Assembly: GCA_023807065.1 (NCBI GenBank)
Contig: JAJJLU010003594.1
Location: 1 to 47,899, forward strand
Direction of reading: 5' to 3'
Length of the DNA: 47,899 nucleotides
DNA from: Isotricha intestinalis
Lineage: Eukaryota; Ciliophora; Litostomatea; Vestibuliferida; Isotrichidae
Shown here: positions 27,918 to 38,700 of the stretch, piece after piece
How positions within the stretch are numbered: the stretch's first letter is position 1
Layout: each line of letters begins with the position of its first letter
The notes under the pieces: model-generated
What the model was told of the DNA's origin: nothing
What the model saw: only the letters and a program-made list of their open reading frames with translations
Databases searched by the model: none
Translations under genes and position numbers: made by a program

Positions 27918-29681
27918 TTAAGAGGCTGATATATCTTCTAAACAAATTTTATCCAAAATAGTTCCATTTGAATTACCATCTTGTTCATAATATGGTTGAG
28001 TTGAAAATAAATTTACACATTCAGAAAAAGTAATTTGTTTATTATTATTAGGATCAATTAAAGTTAATAAAGTTACAACATTTTCTTTTAATTTATTCCC
28101 AAAAATATTCATATTATAAAGCATATTAATAAATTCTTCTTCATTAATAATTCCATTATTATCATTATCAAATTTTTTAAAAATAATTACAAAATTTTTT
28201 AAATATTTTTCTCTTAATTTAATTTGAAACTCATGTAAAACTTTAATTAAATCTTTGAAAGGAATGTTATATTCATCTTTAGTTTTACTTAAATTTATAA
28301 TTTCTTCTCTTGTTAATTTTTTTTCAGTATCAAATTTATTTTTATAATATTTTTTTTTAATTAAATCATAAATTTTATTTTCTAAAAGTTTAGCATCAGG
28401 AGCTTCATATAAATAAGAAATAATTTTTTTCCATTCTTCTTCAAATATAAAACCATTAATTCTTTGATTAACCATAAAATTAATATCTTCAATTCCTTTT
28501 AATGGGAATTTATTTTTAAAAAAAAAATTTAAAATATCAATAATACTTTGTTTTAATTTTCCAAAAACGAATCTTGAATTTTCTTCTAATTCATTTCTTA
28601 ATATTTTTCCAAATAAACAAATCTCAGAATCTTCAGAAGAAAAAATTTTAATTCCATTAATTATATTAGAAGCCCATTCAATTATAATAGATTTCAAACC
28701 ATATTTTTGATTTAAATAAGTATACATATGCTGTTCTAAAGTTTCTCTTGGTAATTTATTTTCATCTGATTTTTTATCAAAATCTTCTTTTGATTTATAA
28801 ATTTCATTTATCATTTCTTTCATCATTTTTATTGTAAAAACTCTATTACAAACTGGAGAATTATAATAAGAATTTATATTATTATTTTGTCTATTTACTT
28901 GATAAACATTTTGAGAAGGAGTTTTTATTATATTTTGATTATTATTAAGATTATTATTATTTATATTTCCTCCACTATTACTTCTTGTTAATTTTTCTTT
29001 AGATTTTTTTCTTGTTAATTGATTATATTTTATATTTAAGTCTTTTTTATTATTTGAAATTATATCATTTGCATTTTTTAAAAATTTTTCAGTCATTATT
29101 TTATTTTCATTTTCTAATTGATTAATTTTAACTTGTAAAAAATTAATTTGATCTTTACATTGAGTAATAATTAAATCTTTTTCTCGAGAAATTTGTTTTA
29201 CTTTATCATCATATCCATTTAAATCATAATTAACATTTTGATTTAATTTCAAAGCTTCTTCCAATTGAATTTTTAATTTTTCGGTTTTTTCTGTAATAAT
29301 AGGATATAATTTAAAAATAATTTTAATAAGAAGCAAATAAGATTTTGTCATATTATCATTTATAATTTTTTCTAATTTTGCTGCTTCAGGATCTTTATAT
29401 TCTAAATATAATAAAAATTTATCATTAAAAAAAGAATAAAGTGCTAACTGAGATTCAAGTACATTTGTTGAGTAAATATAATTAGGAACTGACTCATAAT
29501 TTGAATTTATTTTACTAATTTCATTTTTAATTAAACTTTGAAATTCTTCTTTAAAATTTTGTTTCAAATTAACTAGTTTTAATTTTTCAGAAACTTTTTT
29601 ATAAACATCATTAAAATTTTGAATTTCATTTTGTAAAGAAATATTTTTTATTTCATCATCATTAATATCAATAATAGCCAT
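27918..29681 (-). CDS. EF-hand coiled-coil protein, unknown
   Basis: 587 residues. Long helical/coiled-coil stretches occupy about 10-215; a disordered Asn/Ser linker covers about 216-275; a conserved-looking helical block follows (LEQHMYTYLNQKYGLKSIIIEWASNIINGI, about 320-350). Two EF-hands lie near the C-terminus: DNDNNGIINEEE (about residue 510), with a full set of ligands, and DPNNNKQITFSE (about residue 545). It looks like a calcium-binding structural protein, and the MYTYLNQKYGLK...WA block recalls conserved proteins of flagellated protists, possibly axonemal; this is inference and I do not have a name. Confidence 0.75.
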   Translation of the reverse strand: MAIIDINDDEIKNISLQNEIQNFNDVYKKVSEKLKLVNLKQNFKEEFQSLIKNEISKINSNYESVPNYIYSTNVLESQLALYSFFNDKFLLYLEYKDPEAAKLEKIINDNMTKSYLLLIKIIFKLYPIITEKTEKLKIQLEEALKLNQNVNYDLNGYDDKVKQISREKDLIITQCKDQINFLQVKINQLENENKIMTEKFLKNANDIISNNKKDLNIKYNQLTRKKSKEKLTRSNSGGNINNNNLNNNQNIIKTPSQNVYQVNRQNNNINSYYNSPVCNRVFTIKMMKEMINEIYKSKEDFDKKSDENKLPRETLEQHMYTYLNQKYGLKSIIIEWASNIINGIKIFSSEDSEICLFGKILRNELEENSRFVFGKLKQSIIDILNFFFKNKFPLKGIEDINFMVNQRINGFIFEEEWKKIISYLYEAPDAKLLENKIYDLIKKKYYKNKFDTEKKLTREEIINLSKTKDEYNIPFKDLIKVLHEFQIKLREKYLKNFVIIFKKFDNDNNGIINEEEFINMLYNMNIFGNKLKENVVTLLTLIDPNNNKQITFSECVNLFSTQPYYEQDGNSNGTILDKICLEDISAS

Positions 29682-29757
29682 TTAAAATTTAAATTAAAAT
29701 TTAATAAAAAACTTTAATTAATATATTTTATTTAATTTTATTTATCATTCCTAGAAA

Positions 29758-30840
29758 ATGGAAAAAATAAAAAAATCTAAAAAATCGAAACATGGGAAAA
29801 AAAATTGGAGAAAAAATATTGATGTGACAGAAATAGAAAAATTAGAAAATTTAAACAACCAAAAAAAATTAGAAAAGGATAAAATAAATCAAATGAAAAA
29901 TGAAGAACTCTTTGAATTAGATGTTAAAAAAAAAAATAATAATAGTTTTATAGGAAAAAAAATAAAAAAAGAAAAAAAGGAAAAGAAAGTTTCAAAATTA
30001 GAACAAAGGAAAATAAAAAGAATAATAGAAAATGAAAGCAAAAAAAATATAACTTCTGCTAATAATGAAGAAAAAAAAATATATGATATATGGGAAAATG
30101 AAGAAAAAAATGAAAAAAACAATAATAATAATAATATTAATTATCCAATTGTTCCTTTACCACATCCAGGTCAATCTTATAATCCAAATAAAAGAGATTT
30201 AAATGTTTTATTAAAAAAAGTTGTAGAAATAAATAAAAATATTATAAAAAAAGATGAAAAAAAAAATGATATAATAGAAGAAAATAATATTTTCAATCAA
30301 GAAGATGAAGAAGAAGAAGAAGTTAATTTAAATGATAACATTATGAATAAAGAAAAAGTTTCTAATTTAAAAAGATTAACAAGAAGAGAAAAAAAATTAA
30401 AAGAAAAAAAAAAACAAAACAAATTAATAGATAAACAAAATATTGAAAATAAAAAATTAAAATTAGAAATTAGTAATATGAAAGGATTAAAAAGAATATT
30501 AAAAGAAAGAAAAGAATATGAAAAAAAATTAGAAGAAGAAAAAAAAAAAAAAGAAGAAATAGAAAAAAAAAAAAAATTAGAAATTAAAAAAGGAATAATT
30601 GAAGATAAAGATTTATTAGAAGATTTCAATTTATTAAATACTCAAATACCTTTAAGAAATTTAACTCATTCAGTTAATCCAATTTCTGAAAGATGGAATA
30701 ATATAATAAAAAGAAATGTAATTGGTATTTATTCAAGAGATCAAAAAAAGAAAAATAGGAAATTAAATAAAATTAAATATTTTGATAAAAATAATAGAGT
30801 AATTATTGGATTAGAAGAAGATTTAGATGTTATAGAATAA
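29758..30840 (+). CDS. NOP53: Ribosome biogenesis factor Nop53 (GLTSCR2/PICT1)
   Basis: 360 residues, highly Lys/Glu rich. Recognisable family blocks are KHGKKNWRKNIDVTEIEKLE near the N-terminus, an arch-interacting motif ELFELD (about 49-54; LFxVD in yeast Nop53) that recruits the exosome helicase Mtr4, PLPHPGQSYNPNKRD (about 139-152), and the C-terminal block QIPLRNLTHSVNPISERWNNIIKRNVI (about 300-325). Nop53 joins nucleolar pre-60S particles, helps process ITS2 and allows export of the large subunit. The gene is divergent from the EF-hand gene, with 76 bp between start codons, and is followed 75 bp later by the PHPT1-like gene on the same strand. Confidence 0.9.
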   Translation: MEKIKKSKKSKHGKKNWRKNIDVTEIEKLENLNNQKKLEKDKINQMKNEELFELDVKKKNNNSFIGKKIKKEKKEKKVSKLEQRKIKRIIENESKKNITSANNEEKKIYDIWENEEKNEKNNNNNNINYPIVPLPHPGQSYNPNKRDLNVLLKKVVEINKNIIKKDEKKNDIIEENNIFNQEDEEEEEVNLNDNIMNKEKVSNLKRLTRREKKLKEKKKQNKLIDKQNIENKKLKLEISNMKGLKRILKERKEYEKKLEEEKKKKEEIEKKKKLEIKKGIIEDKDLLEDFNLLNTQIPLRNLTHSVNPISERWNNIIKRNVIGIYSRDQKKKNRKLNKIKYFDKNNRVIIGLEEDLDVIE

Positions 30841-30915
30841 AAAAATTAGAAAATTTTTTAAATTTAAAATATTTTTTTTATATTAATTTTTTTAGTTTAA
30901 TTTATTTAATTTTTA

Positions 30916-31281
30916 ATGGAAAAAAAAGAATCAGATAAAATTGAGATTCCAATTTGTTTTATAGAAAATAAAGGAGTTTATAAATATGTTCAAATAAGTT
31001 ATAATAATGAAATATATGTTAGAGGAACAAAAAAATTTAAATATCATAAAGGAATATATCATAATTTTATAAAAGATTTAGAAAAAAATGGAATTCAAAA
31101 ACCAAAAACTAAATGTTTAGGAGGAGGAAGAATAAAATTTGACTCTAATGAAAAAAGTATATTTGTTTATGGTTATTCTAATGCATATGGGAGATATGAT
31201 GGTCAACATGAAAAAACTGTGGAAATTTTAAAAAAATTTTACCCTGATTATAATATTTCTTGGTCTAATGATGGTTATTAA
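30916..31281 (+). CDS. Phosphohistidine phosphatase, PHPT1/Janus family
   Basis: 121 residues, the usual size (about 125). It removes phosphate from protein histidines in the cytosol. The Janus fold is clear: GVYKYVQISYNNEIYVRGTKKFKYHKGIYHNF, with His44 in the place of the catalytic His53 of human PHPT1 (YHADIYD), then CLGGGRIKFD (GGGRI is the phosphate-binding signature), VYGYSNAYGRYDGQHEKTVEIL, and the C-terminal PDYNISWSNDGY, which matches the family ending. Complete and probably active. No intron. Confidence 0.96.
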   Translation: MEKKESDKIEIPICFIENKGVYKYVQISYNNEIYVRGTKKFKYHKGIYHNFIKDLEKNGIQKPKTKCLGGGRIKFDSNEKSIFVYGYSNAYGRYDGQHEKTVEILKKFYPDYNISWSNDGY

Positions 31282-32011
31282 AATTAAATAAACTCTTTGA
31301 TAATTTTTGATTTTTTTTTTAAAATTATTTATGTTAAATTATTTATTCCTTTTAAAACATTATTTTATTACTATAAAATAAATATTATAAATTAAAATTT
31401 TTTAGAAATGTTTATATTAATTCAGTGAAATGAAACATAATGAATAATATAATATTAAATTAATTTTATTCTTTGTTACAATTGACAAAATCACACTGTT
31501 TTAGAATATTGAATCCCAATAATTTAATTTAATAGATGAAAAAAATTTTAAAATTTATTAAATTAAATTAAATGATATAAAATTATTGGGTTTAATGAAA
31601 ATAATAAATAGTTTTTCATCATTTAAAATGTATATTTTCAAATTAATATCTGTTAATTATATAATTAAATTTTAAAAGATTATACAATACAAAGAAAAAT
31701 AATAATTATCTTTTTAGAATTAATTATATATTATAAAAAAATTGTTAATAAATTAAAATTTATCAAATAATTAAAAATGTTTAATAAATTTATTATAAAG
31801 TTAATTTATTTAAACATTCTTAATTTATTTTTCTTATAAAATATTCTTATTTTTCATTCATAATTTAAAAAATATTTAATTTAAATATCATATTAATTCA
31901 ATTAATGTCCTTTCTTTATTTTTAAATTAAAATTTTTTATTTATAAATCCTGGATTAAAGTCACCAATTTGTTATATTAAATATTTATTAATTTCAAACA
32001 ATTTTTTTAAA
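31282..32011. other. Intergenic region with an imperfect inverted repeat
   Basis: About 730 bases before the GT2 gene, one of the longest gaps in the window. CCCAATAATTT (31515-31525) and AAATTATTGGG (31580-31590) are perfect reverse complements 11 bp long, with further imperfect AAATTAAAT pairing inside, forming a possible 76-nt hairpin. CCTGGATTAAAGTCACC near 31949-31967 is the only other non-A/T patch. No open frame. Confidence 0.5.
31515..31590. repeat. 11-bp inverted repeat, 54-nt loop
   Basis: The terminal arms CCCAATAATTT and AAATTATTGGG match perfectly and include the G/C bases, rare in this flank, so chance is less likely than for pure A/T hairpins. It may be a remnant of a small element or an RNA hairpin. 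No target-site duplication is obvious. Confidence 0.5.
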
Positions 32012-33661
32012 ATGAACAAAGAGAGAAAGATATTAATAAGAACAATTATTTATTTTTTATCATATATATCATCAATTATATATATTATATTTAGATTTAT
32101 TGCAATTCCAAATCCAAAAAAATATGGGGTTTCATCATTACTATTAGGAATATTCAATTTATTATTAGAAATATGGGAATTCTTTAATTTTACAATGTAC
32201 TTTTTTAATGTTTTAGTTCAAGAAAAATCCTCTCCTAAAATTCCAAATGTTGAAATAAAAGAATATCCAGATATTGATGTTTTGATTGCCACTTATAACG
32301 AAGAAGAAAAATTATTAGAAAAAACAATTAAAGCTTGTAAAGAAATGGATTATCCAGATAAAAAAAAGTTGCATATTTATATATGTGATGATGGTAATAG
32401 AGATTCAATAAAAAAATTAACGGAAAAATTAAATATAAATTATATATCAAGAAATAATAATAAAGATTATAAAGCAGGAAATTACAATAATGCTTTATCT
32501 CAAGTTAAATCACCTTTTATAGCATGTTTTGATGCTGATATGTGTCCTACCAAACATTTTTTAAAAACAACTTTGCCTTTTTTCTTTGAAAATCCAGAAG
32601 AAAAAATAGGTTTTATACAATTACCACAAAGTTTTATTACTCCTGATATATTTCAATATAGATTTAAATTATGGAATGAATTACCAATTGAGCAAGATTA
32701 CTTTTATCATGTAATTCAAATTGCAAAAAATTCTTCAAATTCAGTTATATTTTGTGGAACAAATACTTTATTTAATAGAAAAGCTTTAGATGATGTGAAT
32801 GGATTTTCAAAAGGCACAATTTCCGAAGATTTTGCTACAGGAATGAATATAGAATCAAAAGGTTATAAATGTATTGCCATTAATAATATTGAAGCTTATG
32901 GAGTAAATGTTGATGATATTATTGGAATGATTAAACAAAGATCAAGATGGGCAAGAGGTTGTATTCAAATTTTAAAAACTAAAAATATATTTAAAATTGA
33001 AGGCTTAAGTTTTCAACAAAAATTAGAATATATTTCTTGTATAAGTTATTGGTTTTTTGGAGTTAAGAGAATATTAAGTTTAATATTCCCTGTTATTTAC
33101 CCTCTATTTGGGATTCATATTGTAATATGTGAACCAACAATATTTTTAATTTTTTTTTTACCACAATATATATTTAAAAGATTTATTTTAGATATTACTG
33201 AAGATCATTTAAGGTCATCTACTTGGGATAAAATTTATCAAACTATAATTGGACCTATAATAGGAAAAGAAGTTTTAAAAGAATTATTTGGATATGGAAG
33301 TACAAAATTTGAAGTTACTGATAAAAATAAAAAGAATAATAATTTTGATGAATTAAATAAAAGTTTAATTTATACTAATTTTACTTTTTTTTCTTTAAAT
33401 GTATGTGCTATTGTTCATTGTATATATGAAATTTTTAATGATAAATATGATAAATTGCCTTTTCTAAATACTGTTTATATTGTTTGTATTCAACAATGTC
33501 TTTCTAATGTCTTTTATTTAACTATCAGTATTATTTTCTTATTTCATTATGAAAATCAAGATTATTCTGATTTTATCCCTAATAATAATGAAATATATCA
33601 TTATTCTTTATTGCCTAAAATCTTTTATAGAAGAATGTATTCAAAAGTTAAAGAAGCATAA
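32012..33661 (+). CDS. Cellulose-synthase-like GT2 glycosyltransferase (bacterial type)
   Basis: 549 residues, a processive beta-glycan synthase of family GT2. Two N-terminal membrane helices (about 8-32 and 40-68), a cytosolic catalytic domain, and further helices at about 345-395 and 450-520. Catalytic motifs are complete: DVLIATYNEE, DDG (126-128), DAD (174-176), SED (271-273, the TED position) and QRSRW (309-313). The blocks ICDDGNRDSIKKL, NKDYKAGNYNNAL and FCGTNTLFNRKALD resemble bacterial BcsA-like enzymes, particularly of Firmicutes, rather than plant CesA (no RING, no plant-specific region). The C-terminal PilZ domain of BcsA is absent, so c-di-GMP control is not expected. No intron. 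Possible product: cellulose or a related beta-glucan/hyaluronan-like polymer. Horizontal acquisition is inferred from motif style. Confidence 0.88.
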   Translation: MNKERKILIRTIIYFLSYISSIIYIIFRFIAIPNPKKYGVSSLLLGIFNLLLEIWEFFNFTMYFFNVLVQEKSSPKIPNVEIKEYPDIDVLIATYNEEEKLLEKTIKACKEMDYPDKKKLHIYICDDGNRDSIKKLTEKLNINYISRNNNKDYKAGNYNNALSQVKSPFIACFDADMCPTKHFLKTTLPFFFENPEEKIGFIQLPQSFITPDIFQYRFKLWNELPIEQDYFYHVIQIAKNSSNSVIFCGTNTLFNRKALDDVNGFSKGTISEDFATGMNIESKGYKCIAINNIEAYGVNVDDIIGMIKQRSRWARGCIQILKTKNIFKIEGLSFQQKLEYISCISYWFFGVKRILSLIFPVIYPLFGIHIVICEPTIFLIFFLPQYIFKRFILDITEDHLRSSTWDKIYQTIIGPIIGKEVLKELFGYGSTKFEVTDKNKKNNNFDELNKSLIYTNFTFFSLNVCAIVHCIYEIFNDKYDKLPFLNTVYIVCIQQCLSNVFYLTISIIFLFHYENQDYSDFIPNNNEIYHYSLLPKIFYRRMYSKVKEA

Positions 33662-33795
33662 TTTTGTTATTTATTTTATTTAAATAATAAAAATTTAATT
33701 TAAATATAAATATTTCTTTTAAAATAATTTAAAAGCTTATATTTTTAATTCAACTATATACTTTAGTTTAAAACATTTTAGTAAAACTCATAAAT

Positions 33796-34455
33796 TTATT
33801 TTTTTTTATTTTTTTCCTTTTGTAAAATGTATTTAAAGAGTAGAATTGAATAATAGATTGACAAAGGAATTATAAAGATTAAAAAAATAATTAAACAAAT
33901 TATTTTAAAGGGAATTTTCTTTTTTTGATGTTTTGCTAAAATATTAAACAATATGTTATCAACAGCATAAAAAATTTCTTTTTTTGATAATAGATAATTT
34001 TCTCTAAGCATAATTTCAGAAACTTCTCTCTCTCTAATAAGTTCTTTAACTTTCAAACCTCTAATTAAAGAAGATTTTTTATCTTCAACTGATAAAAATA
34101 AAAATAATGATCTTTCAGGGTCTTTTATTCTTTTATTTTTTCCTAAAAAAGTATTGTTTATTATTATTTCAGAAAAATATGAAAACTCATATTTTGTAGA
34201 AACTGAATTTAGAATAATAATAAATGTTCGAATAGAAAAATAATTATAGATTAAATTTAATTTTCCTATTATAACTGATTTTTCTTTTTCTGATAAATAA
34301 TTATAAGAATCATCTATAAAATAATAATCTTTTGAATTATATTTTTTAGGAAGACTGTTTATTAAGGATTCTTCAGTCCATAATGAATTATTATTTTTCA
34401 CTTGATCAATACAAAATGATATTTTTAAAAGAAGAAAAAGCAAAAAATAATACAT
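33796..34455 (-). CDS. TPM-domain-like single-pass membrane protein
   Basis: 219 residues: signal peptide (1-16), an extracytoplasmic domain of about 160 residues, one C-terminal transmembrane segment (about 184-208), and a Lys-rich tail (KEKNKKK). The lumenal part starts FIDDSYNYLSEKEKSVIIGKLNLIYNYFSIRTFIIIL, and later has RSLFLFLSVEDKKSSLIRGLKVKELI; this follows the pattern of the TPM domain (PF04536; LSxEE...L..., then a LLLxSxxDRK-like strand). The match is moderate; the function of TPM proteins is diverse (phosphatase-like, photosystem repair, proteostasis). Convergent with the GT2 gene. Confidence 0.55.
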   Translation of the reverse strand: MYYFLLFLLLKISFCIDQVKNNNSLWTEESLINSLPKKYNSKDYYFIDDSYNYLSEKEKSVIIGKLNLIYNYFSIRTFIIILNSVSTKYEFSYFSEIIINNTFLGKNKRIKDPERSLFLFLSVEDKKSSLIRGLKVKELIREREVSEIMLRENYLLSKKEIFYAVDNILFNILAKHQKKKIPFKIICLIIFLIFIIPLSIYYSILLFKYILQKEKNKKK

Positions 34456-34719
34456 TTAATAATATGATATTATAATTTATAATATGATTAATATTAATTA
34501 TTTATTTAAATATTTAATAAAGTAAATGCATTGAGGTTTGGAATAATACCCCATATTATTTTTTGATTAAATTTTAACATAATTATATAAAATTGACAAA
34601 TTTTTTTTCAAGTAAATAAAATCAAATAGTATTTATTAATTTAATAAATTGAAATATAATTTTAAAAAAATAAACAATAAATTTATTTAAATAAAATTAA
34701 TTAAAAAATAATATATTAA

Positions 34720-35304
34720 ATGGCATCAATTTCCCTTCAATCAAAAGCTTATTTTAAAATAATGTTACATTGTATAAAGCACACATCATCTGATTGTTAT
34801 GGATTACTTTTAGGAAAATTGGAATCTTCAAAATTTATAGTAGAAGATGCCATACCTTTAAGTCATGATAAAATCTTTGGACCTCAATTTGAAATAGCTA
34901 TTAAAATGATAAAAAATTTTATTCCTGAAAGTAATATTATAGGGTTCTATGAAAATTTAATGTATAATCAAATGAAAGAAGATTGTGAAATATCGAATCA
35001 AGCAATTTATATTTGTGAATTAATAAAATCAAATAATGATATATTTAATCCAGTTTTATTTGAAATTTATTCAAGAGATAATGGAAATCCTGAAAAAGGA
35101 ATTTTAGAAGATGTAATTATCTTTAAAGAATATACTTTAAATGATAAAGGAGGATTTGATTTTGTTTGGGATTATGAAGAAAGTGATGTTGAATATCAAA
35201 AAATGAAAACATATTGTGAAAAAAGTTTACAAAATGATATTGTTGATTTTGATGATCATTTAGAAAATGCAAGTTTAGATTGGAGGAATCAATTCATTCA
35301 ATAA
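34720..35304 (+). CDS. EMC8: ER membrane protein complex subunit EMC8/EMC9
   Basis: 194 residues, matching EMC8/9 (about 200). It is a cytosolic MPN-fold subunit of the ER membrane complex that inserts tail-anchored and multipass membrane proteins. The N-terminus SISLQSKAYFKIMLHCIKHTSSDCYGLLLGKLESSKFIVEDAIPLSHD follows the EMC8/9 pattern (K...H...GLLLG...DAVPLFH), then IIGFYENLMYNQMKEDCEISNQAIYICELI replaces the MPN segment GYYHAN..., so metal-binding His residues are lacking, as expected for this non-catalytic MPN. The C-terminal part is shorter in features. No membrane segment. Confidence 0.85.
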   Translation: MASISLQSKAYFKIMLHCIKHTSSDCYGLLLGKLESSKFIVEDAIPLSHDKIFGPQFEIAIKMIKNFIPESNIIGFYENLMYNQMKEDCEISNQAIYICELIKSNNDIFNPVLFEIYSRDNGNPEKGILEDVIIFKEYTLNDKGGFDFVWDYEESDVEYQKMKTYCEKSLQNDIVDFDDHLENASLDWRNQFIQ

Positions 35305-35702
35305 TATATAATAATTTTAATATTTAATTTTTTACTTTTGCTAAAGAGGAATTAAAAAGGATTAAAATTCTCTATTTTATAAATTTTCTTTTTCTAATTT
35401 AATTCCATTATTATTATAGAATTAATTATTTGATTAAACCACTTATATAATCTTATATTTAATTTTTTAAAATTATTTTTCAATTATATTGGATGAATTG
35501 TTTGCTTTTTTTTATTAATTTTAAAAAGCTTTATCAAAGAATTTCATTTATTCAAGAAATTTCCTATCTCTATTACTTTACTGTTGGTTTTTATTTTTTA
35601 TATAAATAATATATAAAGGTATAATTTTGAGTAAATCTATTATTTCCATTTTACATTTATGATATTAAATAAACCATTTTAATATTTAATTTTAAAAAAA
35701 AT
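35305..35702. other. Intergenic region between convergent genes
   Basis: About 400 bases with the 3' flanks of EMC8/9 and the WD40 gene. T-rich runs are interrupted by AAGAGGAATTAAAAAGGA near 35345. I see no RNA gene or repeat. Confidence 0.5.
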
Positions 35703-38700
35703 TTATTTAATAAAATTTCTATAAGTTTTTTCAAATATTTCAATATCCCTTTCTACGTTATCTATATCATCTACAATTGAATTATTAGAATTTTTTGAAT
35801 AAGAATTAATGACAGAATAATCATGTTTAGAATAATTGTGTTTAGATATAGAATAATTTTTAGATACATCTTTACTTATATTATCTAAACTCATATTATC
35901 ATTTATTTTTTTTCTTGAATTACTATTACTAGTTAAGCTTTCTTCATTATTATTATATTCATATTCCAATTCTTCATTTAAGTTATCAATACTATCATCA
36001 TCTGGTAAAATATTTTTTTTTCTATTTTCAATTCCATGATTAATATAATAATTTGCATTATTAGTAATTCTAGAATAAAAAGAAGAATCATTTGAATAAG
36101 TTTCTCTATAACTTTGAGAATTATTATTATTATTTTTATTAATTAGATTTGAATTATTACCTTCATCATTTCTTGAATAATTTGAATTAAAACTTTTATT
36201 TATATTCATGGTTTGATATTTTTCATAATTTATTTGTGGCTGATTAACTTGAATATGATTTTTTAAATTTTCATTTTGGAAATTTGAGTTTTCATTTTTT
36301 ATTTTTTTTTCTCTTTCATAATTTGGTCTTAAAATATCATTAACTGCATTTGAAATATTTTGAAAACGAATGTTATCTTGGTTTTTTTTTGAAATTTTTT
36401 CAATTAAATTACTTGTGATTGGTGGAGCTATCATACTTTTTGAATTCATATAATAATCCTTATCTATTTTTTGAATAATTGGATTTTGGTTAATTGGGAA
36501 TATTGAAGGATCTTTATTTAAAGTGATAACATTGTTTCTTAATGTATTTGTTTTTCTACCATAATTTTGAAAAACATCTTTCTTATAATTTAAATTATTT
36601 TTTTGATTAAAAGTTTGATTTAATTGTTTTTCTGGAATATACATTTTATTTCTTTTATCAAATGAAGAATTAAATTTTGTTTTATTGAAATCTTTTATTA
36701 TATTAATTTTTTGTAAAGTATTATTTGAAATATAATTAATATTATTTGAATAAGAAGGAAAGTGTTCTTTTTGTTTAAATGTTTTATTTTGATTTTCAGG
36801 ATTAAATGATTCTAAACTTGTTCTATATTTTTCATTATTTTGTCTTTGAACTTCTAATTGATATTGCCCATTCTCTGATTTAACATTATCATTTTTTATT
36901 TTAGAAATTTTTCTTTCTTTAAGAAGAACATCATTTAAATCTAAATAAAACATTTTTTTTATTTTTTTAATTCCATATTTGATTTCTGCATCTTTATAAT
37001 TATAAATTATACATTTTATATCATCATAATTTGATAAAATACATATAATTCCATTATTCCCACATAAAATAATATATCTTCCATCTTTTGTTATATCACA
37101 AAAACTAATATCAAATATATGACTTATTTCTTTGTATATTTTATTTTTCCTTAAATGATACATATATAAACTATCTTTATTACTAAAAATCATTAAATCT
37201 CCTGATACATCAAAATTAATTTTATTAGTTTTTTGATATTGAAACAAATCAATTACTCCAATTCTAATATTTATATCTTCTAAATCACGAATATCAACTT
37301 GATTACTTGATAATAATATGAATAAATATTTTTGACATGGATGAACTTTAATGTCTAAAATATAACCAAATTTATCAATGTTATATGAATAATTTGCTTC
37401 ATTCATTAATATTAAATTATTATTAATTGAATTTAAATTTCCAATTGAAACAGAGTTTTCATTTGATAAATAGCAAATTCTATTATCATCAACTTCTGGA
37501 TAAAAATAAATGAAAGAATGAATTTTATCTTTAATAATTAAATTTTGTCTAAAATCATCACAAACTTTTAAAAGAAAATCAAATTTATATTTTTGAATAT
37601 CAATATTATAAATTATAAGTGTACCAGAATCAAATCCAATACAAATATAGTCAATATTTATAGTATTATTAAAATTAATTGAATCTATTTTAAAATTGGC
37701 AATTTTTTCTTTTTTCAAAAGAGAAAGATCATCATTATTAATATTAAAGATATATAAATTTCCAATTTCATCACCAACAAAAAGTAAATTATTATATTTT
37801 GGATTTATTTTACAAGTAGTAAATTTAATTTTTTCTTGATTAAAAGCTTTATTATTAAATTTAACTCCATCATAATAAGTTTTTATCAATGGTCCATCTT
37901 CACTTATTGTGTAAAAAGCAATGTTATTTTCTTCATTTTCAAATAAACAAATATCTAAGGAATTTATTCTATTTTTATGGCCATAAGGAAGTAATATCAA
38001 AGATCCTTTTTTTTTATATAATATTGAAGAAAGATTTCCAAAGAATGTTTGCCCATTTAATAAAATTATATATAATAAATTATTTTTTTCATTTACATAA
38101 ACAAAAGAGAATGGTGATATAATTAAATTATCATTTAATTCTGTAATATTAATAACATATTTTTTATTATATGAAAATGAATCATAAACATAAATTAAAT
38201 CATCATTACTTCCTAAAATAATAATTCCTTCATAATATGTCATATAAGTAAAATTATATATATAATCATAATTTTCTTCTTCATCATTTAAATTAATATC
38301 ATTTTCTATTGTATTTAAAGAAATTTCTTTTAACAATTCTAATTCAAAAGAATAAATATAACATCTTCCATTTGAACATAAAACAGAAATTTTAATTGGG
38401 TCATTATCTGGATTAAATTGATAATTATTTTTATATATATTTCTTATGATAATAATTGATTTAGGAATAAATTGGAAAGGTCTTTTTGAAAGTTGATTTA
38501 TAATTTGAAAACCATTTCCTTCTTGATTGTCTTTATGTAGTGATATTCTAATAGAAAATATTTTTTCTTTCCCAGCACAAATTAACCAATTATATTCAAA
38601 AATAAATTTTATATATTTAATGGAAATATCTAATCCATTAATACAAGTAAAATAATTACAAGAAATATCTAATAAATCTTTTACTAATCTTCCTTTAAAA

